This document shows, in pieces, positions 7,862 to 14,908 of a stretch of 42,304 bases of DNA; the stretch's first letter is position 1, and every line of letters begins with the position of its first letter. The notes beneath the pieces are model-generated. The model was given only the letters and a program-made list of their open reading frames with translations, made no database searches and was not told the DNA's origin. The position numbers and the translations under genes were made by a program. Source of the DNA: a bacterium (lineage in GTDB: Bacteria; Bacillota; Clostridia; Lachnospirales; Lachnospiraceae). The DNA lies in assembly GCA_030524675.1 (NCBI GenBank), contig JAUNGE010000029.1, positions 1 through 42,304 of the forward strand. The letters are read 5' to 3'.

Positions 7862-8080
7862 TAGTGAAAGAGAGTCGAAAGTCAAGTGCAGAGAGGGAGA
7901 AAAGAAGATAAAAAGACAGAAGAGGACACAAGAAGGCAGAATAGAAAGAGTAAGAGAACAAGAAAGAGAGGCAGAGTACGGGCAAAAATAAAAAGCAAAA
8001 AGAAAACCAGAAAGATTGAAAAGAAAAACCAGAGAAGAATCAGAAAGAAGAAAGAAAAACAAAAAAATGAGAAAAAAGGT
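7862..8080. other. Purine-only-like spacer between treR and treP promoter
   Basis: About 220 bases made almost wholly of A and G on the + strand with scattered C and T and repeated AGAAAG, AGAGA and AAAAAG words. Open frames exist in it on both strands, but their products are low complexity (Lys/Arg/Glu or Phe/Leu/Ser) with no start signals, so I do not call genes. It lies just upstream of the treP promoter. Confidence 0.6.
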
Positions 8081-8081
8081 A

Positions 8082-8110
8082 TTGACATGTTTAAACAAGT
8101 TTGATATAGT
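8082..8110 (+). promoter_or_regulatory. treP promoter
   Basis: TTGACA (8082-8087), a 17-bp spacer and TATAGT (8105-8110). The spacer contains operator 1 and the start region contains operator 2, so a repressor bound here would block polymerase directly. Confidence 0.8.
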
Positions 8111-8128
8111 ATACTTGTTCAAACAAGT
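8085..8128. promoter_or_regulatory. Two TreR operator candidates
   Basis: ACATGTTTAAACAAGT (8085-8100) and ACTTGTTCAAACAAGT (8113-8128) share the palindrome ACTTGTT-NN-AACAAGT; the second is perfect. Their centres are 28 bp apart. Binding by the TreR encoded next door is inference from position and symmetry. Confidence 0.7.
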
Positions 8129-8233
8129 TGGAAAGAGTGAAAGAAGAGAAGGAAAGAAGTAAAAGAACCAATCAGTAAATGACAACAAATCAAGAAGCAA
8201 AGAAAGGAAATTTGAGAAGGAGGAAATTGGGAG

Positions 8234-10255
8234 ATGGCGAAGTATGAGAATGATGTAAAAGACCTGCTTACGCTTGTCGGGGGAAAACAGAATATTTTGG
8301 CGGTTTCACACTGCATCACGAGAATGCGGTTTGTGCTGGAAGACCCGAAAAAAGCGGACACGAAGGCGATTGAAAAACTGAAATCTGTGAAGGGAACATT
8401 TACGCAGGCGGGGCAGTATCAGGTGATTATTGGAAATGATGTGTCTACTTTTTACAATGAATTTACTGCATATGCCGGAATTGAGGGCGTGAGCAAGGAA
8501 GCGGCAAAACAGGCGGCCAAGAGCAATCAGAACTGGGTACAGAAAATGATGACAAATCTGGGAGAGATTTTTGCCCCGATTATTCCAGCATTGATTTGCG
8601 GCGGTCTGGTGCTGGGATTTCGCAACATCATCGGCGAGATTCATTTTTTTGCAGGCGGCACGCAGAGTCTCGCCGATGTATCACAGTTCTGGGCAGGAAT
8701 GTACAGTTTTCTGTGGTTGATAGGGGAGGCGGTCTTTCACCTGCTTCCGGTCGGCATTGTCTGGTCCATCACGAAGAAGATGGGAACGACACAGATGCTC
8801 GGCATTGTGCTGGGGCTGACGCTGGTATCTCCCCAGCTTCTGAATGGATTTGCGGTGGCTGGTACACCAGCAGAAGAAATTCCTGTGTGGAATTTCGGTT
8901 TTGCGAAAGTGCAGATGATTGGTTATCAGGGACAGGTGATTGCTGCTATGATGGCAGGATTTATCCTGGTGTATCTTGAGAAATTTTTCCGAAAATACAG
9001 TCCGGCTGTTATCAGCATGATTGTGGTGCCGTTCTGCTCGCTGATTCCGGCAGTGATTCTGGCACACACAGTAGTAGGGCCGATTGGCTGGAAGATTGGA
9101 AATGGAATTGCTGAAGTCGTGTACACAGGCTTGACTTCCCGCTTTGGTTTTCTGTTTGCTGGTCTGTTTGGCTTTTTCTATGCGCCGATTGTAATGACAG
9201 GGCTTCATCATATGACAAATGCAATTGATACAACATTGTCTTCCGTATTTGGAGGAACCATTCTCTGGCCGATGATTGCGCTCAGCAATATTGCACAGGG
9301 CTCAGCTGTCCTTGCGATGTCTGTTCTGCAGAAGAAAAATGAGAGAGCACAGCAGGTCAATGTTCCTGCATGGATTTCCTGCTATCTGGGAGTGACAGAA
9401 CCAGCATTGTTCGGTGTAAACTTAAAATATGGTTTTCCGTTGGTGTGCGGTATGATTGGCTCCGCGGCCGCAGCGATGATTTCAGTGGGAACCGGTGTGC
9501 AGGCTTTCAGTATCGGTGTGGGCGGTCTGCCAGGCATCCTGTCCATTTTTACAGAGTATTGGGGCATTTTCCTGCTGTGTATGGCGATTACGATTGTAGT
9601 TCCGTTCTCTTTGACTTATGTGGTCGGAAAGAAAAAATTGACCGCGGTGGATTTGTATGGAGAAGAGGCTGAGATGAAACAGGTTTCGGATCAGGCAGAA
9701 GCGAGTGAAGAGAAGGAAAAGAATGTAAAAAAGATAGAAAGTGCAGAAAGTATAAAAAGTGCAGAAAGTATAAAAAGTACAGAGAAGAAAGAGAATGTTG
9801 GGGGTGAGTGGAAAGCAATCCTATCTGGCCAGGTAATCCCAATCGAAGAGGTGCCGGATGATGTATTTTCCAAAAAGATTATAGGAGACGGCATCGCATT
9901 TGAGCCGGAATCCGATACGGTGTGTGCACCGGCGGATGGTGTAGTCAGTGTGGTGATGGAGGGCAGCCTGCATGCTTGTGGTCTGACACTGGAAAATGGA
10001 ATGGAATTGTTAATCCACATTGGTATTGACACTGTGGACATGAACGGGGATGGATTCCATGCGTTTGTGAAGGTCGGTGATACAGTGCACTGCGGTGACC
10101 CGCTGATTTCCTTCTCGCCGGAAAAGATTGCGGCAGCCGGACATCCCAAGACAACCATGCTGGTGGTTGCGGGTATGGGTGAAGCGAAGAATCTGCGGCT
10201 CCTTTCTGGAATACGGGCACAGGTGGGAAAAACAACAGTTGCCCTGTATGAGTAG
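8234..10255 (+). CDS. treP: PTS trehalose transporter, EIIBC-EIIA fusion
   Basis: 673 aa. EIIB at 1-90 with the phospho-cysteine Cys27 in SHCITR, membrane EIIC at about 110-465, a charged low-complexity linker at about 475-520 containing the repeat AESIKS twice, and a glucose-type EIIA domain at about 520-673 with phospho-histidine His595 in LLIHIGIDTV. It takes up trehalose and releases trehalose 6-phosphate inside the cell. Many Firmicute TreP proteins lack the EIIA domain, so this is a self-contained version. The linker repeat is also a DNA tandem repeat near 9739-9780. Ribosome binding site AGGAGG at 8219-8224. It is first in the operon with treC 138 bp downstream. Confidence 0.92.
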   Translation: MAKYENDVKDLLTLVGGKQNILAVSHCITRMRFVLEDPKKADTKAIEKLKSVKGTFTQAGQYQVIIGNDVSTFYNEFTAYAGIEGVSKEAAKQAAKSNQNWVQKMMTNLGEIFAPIIPALICGGLVLGFRNIIGEIHFFAGGTQSLADVSQFWAGMYSFLWLIGEAVFHLLPVGIVWSITKKMGTTQMLGIVLGLTLVSPQLLNGFAVAGTPAEEIPVWNFGFAKVQMIGYQGQVIAAMMAGFILVYLEKFFRKYSPAVISMIVVPFCSLIPAVILAHTVVGPIGWKIGNGIAEVVYTGLTSRFGFLFAGLFGFFYAPIVMTGLHHMTNAIDTTLSSVFGGTILWPMIALSNIAQGSAVLAMSVLQKKNERAQQVNVPAWISCYLGVTEPALFGVNLKYGFPLVCGMIGSAAAAMISVGTGVQAFSIGVGGLPGILSIFTEYWGIFLLCMAITIVVPFSLTYVVGKKKLTAVDLYGEEAEMKQVSDQAEASEEKEKNVKKIESAESIKSAESIKSTEKKENVGGEWKAILSGQVIPIEEVPDDVFSKKIIGDGIAFEPESDTVCAPADGVVSVVMEGSLHACGLTLENGMELLIHIGIDTVDMNGDGFHAFVKVGDTVHCGDPLISFSPEKIAAAGHPKTTMLVVAGMGEAKNLRLLSGIRAQVGKTTVALYE

Positions 10256-10293
10256 AAGCTTTGTATGAGTAGATGAAAAGGTGCATGAGTAGA
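10245..10293. repeat. Three copies of the treP 3' end including its stop codon
   Basis: TGTATGAGTAGA occurs at 10245-10256 (containing the treP stop TAG) and 10262-10273, and as TGCATGAGTAGA at 10282-10293. Spacings are 17 and 20 bp. The copies look like short tandem duplications of the gene end. Confidence 0.75.
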
Positions 10294-10393
10294 TATGCAG
10301 ACAGAATGTAGTACATGTAGGCGGCGGAGCCGGAAAATCAGCAGAGAAAAATGAAGAAACAGGACAGAGGGACTAGGGAAAGGATGGGAACAG

Positions 10394-12076
10394 ATGGCAG
10401 AGTTTGAGAAGAGCACCGTGTATCAGATTTATCCAAAATCATTTTGCGACAGCAACGGGGACGGATTTGGAGATTTGCGCGGTGTGATAGAAAAATTGGA
10501 TTATATCAGGGAGCTGGGAGTGGATTATATCTGGCTCACGCCGGTGTATGTGTCACCGCAGAAGGACAATGGGTACGATGTGGAAGACTATTGCAGCATT
10601 GACCCGCGCTATGGAACAATGGAGGATTTTGAGCTGCTTGTGAAAGAGGCGGGACGAAGAGGAATCAAAGTGATGCTGGATATGGTATTCAATCACACTT
10701 CAAGCCGTCATGTGTGGTTTCAGAGAGCTTTGGCAGGGGATGAAACGTACAAGAAGTATTATTTTTTCAGAAAAGGAGAAAAACCGCCTACAAACTGGCA
10801 GAGCAAATTCGGCGGGGATGCCTGGGAGTATGTGCCGCAGCTTGGAGAGTATTATCTGCACCTCTTTGATGTGACACAGCCGGATTTGAACTGGGACAAT
10901 GAGGAAGTGCGTGCTGAAATCCAGAATGTTGTGAGATTTTGGATGAAAAAAGGCGTGAAAGGGTTCCGTTTTGACGTAGTCAATTTAATTAGCAAAGCGG
11001 GATTCGAGGATGATGCAGAGGGAGGAGATGGACGCCGGTTTTATACCGATGGCCCCAATATTCACAAGTACTTGAGAGAGCTCAATGAGCAGACATTTGG
11101 ACAGGATGTGGATATTGTCACAGTAGGGGAGATGTCCAGCACTTCCATGGAAAACTGTTTTCAGTATGCAGGAAAGAACAGTCATGAATTGTCCATGGTA
11201 TTTCAGTTCCATCATCTGAAAGTGGACTTTGTGGGAAATGATAAGTGGGTTCTGGTGCCGCCGGATTTTGAAAAACTGAAGCAGATTCTGTTTTCCTGGC
11301 AGGTGGGAATGGCCGAACATGATGCATGGAATGCATTGTTCTGGTGCAATCATGACCAGCCGCGCGTAGTGTCACGGTTTGGCGATGAAAACTTGTACTG
11401 GAAACAGTCCGCAAAAATGCTGGCAACTGTGATGCATGGTATGCGGGGGACTCCTTATATTTATCAGGGAGAAGAGCTGGGCATGACCAATGCCGGATTC
11501 ACAGATATCTCTCAGTATCGGGATGTGGAGAGCCTAAATCATTTCCGGATTCTTCAGGAAAAAGGAATCAGTGAGCAGGATGCATACCAGATTTTGCAGG
11601 CACATTCCAGAGATAACAGCCGCACACCGATGCAGTGGAATGCGGGAAAGCATGGCGGATTTACGGAGGGAACACCGTGGATAGAGGGAAATCCGAACTG
11701 CGTGAGAATCAATGCCGCCGAGCAGATGCAGGATGCGGATTCTGTGTTCCATTATTATCAGAAGTTGGTTTTGCTGCGCAAAGAATATGATGTGATTGCA
11801 TATGGTGATTTTGAACCGGTGGATGAGAAAAATCCATCCGTGATTGCTTATCGGAGAACTTATAAACACGAAAGCGAAAACAAGGAAAAAAAGGAACAGC
11901 TTCTGGTGGCAGCGAATTTTTATGGACAGACGATAGAGTGGGACAGCAAAATGGATTTGTCAGGATACGCCTGCCTAGCAGGAAATTATCCAGATGTGGA
12001 ATATGCGGACCTATGCGGACAGGTGTTGAAACTGCGCCCATATGAAGCAGTTATGCTGTATAAAAAAGAAGAATAA
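10394..12076 (+). CDS. treC: Trehalose-6-phosphate hydrolase (GH13)
   Basis: 560 aa, the usual length. It has the four GH13 regions: DMVFNH (96-101), GFRFDVVN with nucleophile Asp194, VGEMSS with acid/base Glu246, and NHDQPR with Asp321. The enzyme splits trehalose 6-phosphate to glucose and glucose 6-phosphate in the cytoplasm, directly after TreP import. The closest alternatives, oligo-1,6-glucosidase or glucan glucosidase, share these motifs, but the operon with treP and divergent treR decides. It is followed by a strong terminator at 12115-12158. Confidence 0.92.
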   Translation: MAEFEKSTVYQIYPKSFCDSNGDGFGDLRGVIEKLDYIRELGVDYIWLTPVYVSPQKDNGYDVEDYCSIDPRYGTMEDFELLVKEAGRRGIKVMLDMVFNHTSSRHVWFQRALAGDETYKKYYFFRKGEKPPTNWQSKFGGDAWEYVPQLGEYYLHLFDVTQPDLNWDNEEVRAEIQNVVRFWMKKGVKGFRFDVVNLISKAGFEDDAEGGDGRRFYTDGPNIHKYLRELNEQTFGQDVDIVTVGEMSSTSMENCFQYAGKNSHELSMVFQFHHLKVDFVGNDKWVLVPPDFEKLKQILFSWQVGMAEHDAWNALFWCNHDQPRVVSRFGDENLYWKQSAKMLATVMHGMRGTPYIYQGEELGMTNAGFTDISQYRDVESLNHFRILQEKGISEQDAYQILQAHSRDNSRTPMQWNAGKHGGFTEGTPWIEGNPNCVRINAAEQMQDADSVFHYYQKLVLLRKEYDVIAYGDFEPVDEKNPSVIAYRRTYKHESENKEKKEQLLVAANFYGQTIEWDSKMDLSGYACLAGNYPDVEYADLCGQVLKLRPYEAVMLYKKEE

Positions 12077-12114
12077 GAGGTCAATCAAGAAAGGTAAAAA
12101 AGAGTGTAAAAAGA

Positions 12115-12158
12115 GCGGCAGGAAAATGCAGATATGTAGGTTTTCCTGCTGCCTTTTT
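12115..12158 (+). terminator. Terminator after treC
   Basis: GCGGCAGGAAAA (12115-12126) pairs with TTTTCCTGCTGC (12141-12152) over 12 bp with one G-U, then C and five T. A TATAAT box follows at 12172-12177, perhaps the promoter of the next gene, but its -35 is poor. Confidence 0.85.
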
Positions 12159-12308
12159 GTGTGCAGTTTGTTATAATGACAGAAGAGTTCATGCAGAAAA
12201 CAGGATACAGAATGGGAATGCATGAGAAGGAATATGCAGGAAAGAAATGTATGAGCAATGTGTAGAGATGTACAGGAAATGTTTGAGTGAGAAAGGGGAT
12301 TGTGATTT

Positions 12309-13226
12309 ATGAAAGTGTTGATTACTGGGACGAGCGGATTTTTGGGAGCGAGGATTCTGCGGCGTTTTCAGGAAAACCATTGTTGCATTGCTCCGTCGCA
12401 TAGGGAGCTTGATATCTGTGACGTGGCGCAGTGCGTGCAGGTGATACAGGCGGCGCAGCCGGACTGGGTGATTCATGTGGCGGCTGTATCCGATGTGGGG
12501 GAATGTGAGAGAAATCCAGAATGTTCTTATCAGGTCAATGTGCTGGGAACGGAAAATCTGGCAAAGGCGTGCGCCGCAGCAGGCAGCCGCATGCTTTTTA
12601 TGAGTTCCGACCAGGTGTATGGCGGCAATCAGACAGTCCTGCCGAATCGGGAGGAGGAAGTCTGCCCCATCAATGTGTATGGCAGGCAGAAACTTCTAGC
12701 AGAGCAGAAAATGAGAGCAATTCTGCCAGATTCCATTGCACTGCGCCTCTCCTGGATGTATGATTTGCCGGATAATAAATCGGAGGCAGAAGTTGACGGA
12801 CCAGATAGAGGCATGAAAGATGGCGCGGCTAATCTAACTGGTATGCAGGCAAATGTGAAATCCAACTTTCTGACGCAGATTTTGGATGCGGTTTATAAAG
12901 AAAAAGAGGTGGCGTTTTCGGACAAGGAATATCGGGGGATTACCTATGCACAGGAAGTGGCAGAGCAGATGGAAACGATTCTGACAGCGCCTGGTGGGGT
13001 TTATCATTTCGCGAGTCCGGCAGCGGATACCACATATAGGCTGGCAAGACAGGTGTTTGAGGTGCTTGGAAAAGGGCAGCAGGCGGAGCGCCTTTTAAGA
13101 AAAAGAGAGGATGCCATGCCCAGAAGCCTTGCGATGACACAGGAGAGAGTGCGGGAGCAGGGAGTTTATTTTTCTGAGACATTGGACGGGATTTGCAGAT
13201 GCCTGCGGGAACATGGATTTCTGTAG
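12309..13226 (+). CDS. NAD(P)-dependent sugar-nucleotide reductase/epimerase, RmlD-like
   Basis: 305 aa extended short-chain dehydrogenase. GTSGFLG (7-13) is the Rossmann nucleotide-binding loop, and SSDQVYGG (99-106) with YGRQK (Tyr124, Lys128) forms the catalytic site. This fits the RmlD subfamily (dTDP-4-dehydrorhamnose reductase), but there are no other rhamnose genes nearby, so the real substrate is open. It stands as a single gene between the treC terminator and a new promoter at 13264. Ribosome binding site AAAGGGG at 12291-12297. Confidence 0.75.
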   Translation: MKVLITGTSGFLGARILRRFQENHCCIAPSHRELDICDVAQCVQVIQAAQPDWVIHVAAVSDVGECERNPECSYQVNVLGTENLAKACAAAGSRMLFMSSDQVYGGNQTVLPNREEEVCPINVYGRQKLLAEQKMRAILPDSIALRLSWMYDLPDNKSEAEVDGPDRGMKDGAANLTGMQANVKSNFLTQILDAVYKEKEVAFSDKEYRGITYAQEVAEQMETILTAPGGVYHFASPAADTTYRLARQVFEVLGKGQQAERLLRKREDAMPRSLAMTQERVREQGVYFSETLDGICRCLREHGFL

Positions 13227-13263
13227 TATGCAGTCAATCCCATTGGCTTTAGACAATAGGTAG

Positions 13264-13292
13264 TTTACAACAAATGTGTGGAAGGGTATAAA
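13264..13292 (+). promoter_or_regulatory. Promoter before the FAD-Rieske gene
   Basis: TTTACA (13264-13269), a 17-bp spacer and TATAAA (13287-13292), 75 bp upstream of the start codon. Confidence 0.6.
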
Positions 13293-13366
13293 AGATAGAC
13301 ATATGGTCCAAACTGGTAAGAGAATGCTTTGAGCTACAAAATTAGAGCAGAAAAGAAGGGATCAGA

Positions 13367-14719
13367 ATGGATTTTGAGTCAATATGGAGCAGAGAACAAA
13401 ATGGAGAGCAAAAGGAAGAGAACCTGCTGAGGAAAAAGATGGCATATCCAGCTTTGCAGCAGGACCAAAAGACAGATGTGCTGATTGTGGGGGCGGGGAT
13501 TGCGGGAATTCTCTGTGCATTCCAGCTCAATCGGGCGGGTGTGGACTGCATGATAGTGGACAAAGGGGAACCTTTGGGAGGGGTGACAAAGAATACGACT
13601 GCCAAGATAACAGTGCAGCACGCTCTGATTTATGACCGGATTTTAAAAAGTTATGGGCTGGAGAAGGCACAGATGTATTATCAGATTTATGGGAAGGCCG
13701 TGAAAGAGTATAAGAAGATGGCGGAGACGATTCCCTGTGATTTTGAGGAGAAGACCGCATGGGTGTACCATACTCAGGAGAATGGAAAGTGGGAGCAGGA
13801 GATACGGGCGTATGAGGCGATAGGGATTCTCTATGTGACAGAAGAGAAGCCGCCGATTCCCGTGAAGACAAAGGGCGCTCTCGGTATTGAGCATCAGGCG
13901 CAGTTTCATCCTCTGAAATTTTTAACCTATGTTTTGTATCATCTGCCAAAGACCGTGCCTATCTATCAAAATACACCTGTGCTTGCGGTGGATGGACATA
14001 CTGCAAAAACACCAAACGGCACCATCACTGCAAAGCATATCATTCTGGCGACCCACTATCCGATGGTGAACGTCCCAGGGGCATATTTTATGAAACTGTA
14101 CCAGCATCGTTCCTATGTGGCAGCTCTGGACAATGGGCCGCAGCTTCCAGGCATGTATATTGACGAAGCGGAAAACGGATTTTCCTTTCGCAATTACAAA
14201 AATCTGCTGTTTATCGGAGGCGGGGCGCATCGGACGGGGAAAAAGGGCGGCAACTATCATGCCGTGTACACGCTGGCGGAGCAGGCTTATCCACAGAGTC
14301 CGGTGGTCGCTGCCTGGGCGGCACAGGACTGTATGAGTCTGGATGGAATCCCCTACATCGGCGTGCACAGCAAGGCAAAGCCGTATCTGTACGTGGCGTC
14401 CGGCTTTCAGAAATGGGGGATGACTGGCGCGATGGCGGCATCACTTGTTCTGCGGGATTGTATCATACATGGGAAGAGCGAGTATGAGACCGTCTTTTCA
14501 CCGCAGCGCTCGATGTGGCATCCACAGCTTTTTATAAACTTGGGCGTGGCGGCCGCCGACTTTGTGGTGCCAGGAAAGCGCTGCTCCCATCTGGGATGCC
14601 GCCTGAAATGGAATTCGCAGGAACACACATGGGACTGTCCATGCCATGGCTCGCGGTTTCACAAGGATGGAAGTGTGATTGACAATCCGGCGAAACGACC
14701 AGTTTCTTCAAAAAAATGA
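13367..14719 (+). CDS. FAD-dependent oxidoreductase (DAO fold) with C-terminal Rieske [2Fe-2S] domain
   Basis: 450 aa. VGAGIAG (41-47) is the dinucleotide-binding loop of the DadA/glycine-oxidase-like fold, which spans about 37-395. The C-terminus is a small Rieske domain: C406-x-H408 and C424-x-x-H427 bind the cluster, and C411/C426 can form the usual disulfide. Such fusions are found in many Firmicutes; their substrate is not established. The protein stops 18 residues after the last ligand, a little shorter than usual for this domain end. The N-terminal 35 residues are a polar extension. The gene is followed by a purine-rich spacer and a terminator at 14818. Confidence 0.82.
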   Translation: MDFESIWSREQNGEQKEENLLRKKMAYPALQQDQKTDVLIVGAGIAGILCAFQLNRAGVDCMIVDKGEPLGGVTKNTTAKITVQHALIYDRILKSYGLEKAQMYYQIYGKAVKEYKKMAETIPCDFEEKTAWVYHTQENGKWEQEIRAYEAIGILYVTEEKPPIPVKTKGALGIEHQAQFHPLKFLTYVLYHLPKTVPIYQNTPVLAVDGHTAKTPNGTITAKHIILATHYPMVNVPGAYFMKLYQHRSYVAALDNGPQLPGMYIDEAENGFSFRNYKNLLFIGGGAHRTGKKGGNYHAVYTLAEQAYPQSPVVAAWAAQDCMSLDGIPYIGVHSKAKPYLYVASGFQKWGMTGAMAASLVLRDCIIHGKSEYETVFSPQRSMWHPQLFINLGVAAADFVVPGKRCSHLGCRLKWNSQEHTWDCPCHGSRFHKDGSVIDNPAKRPVSSKK

Positions 14720-14817
14720 GAAAAAACAAAAATAGAGAGGAAATAAGAAAGCAGAAAGAAAAATAAGACGGAACAGAATAAGACAAAACAGGGATAAAAT
14801 AAAGACAAGACAGAAGG

Positions 14818-14849
14818 GAACAGTTAGCTCTTTCTCTTCTGTTCTTTTT
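14818..14849 (+). terminator. Terminator candidate after the FAD-Rieske gene
   Basis: GAACAG (14818-14823) pairs with CTGTTC (14839-14844), followed by five T. The stem is short. The upstream spacer (14720-14815) holds degenerate repeats of ATAAGAC-type words. Confidence 0.5.
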
Positions 14850-14908
14850 GTGGTATGATAAAAGGATGGAAAAAACAGAAATAGAAACACTTGCAGGAGA
14901 ATGACAGG

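Noticed and set aside
7875-8200. Open frames on both strands in the treR-treP spacer as small genes
   Set aside because: The products are low-complexity Lys/Arg/Glu or Phe/Leu/Ser strings caused by the purine bias, without ribosome binding sites.
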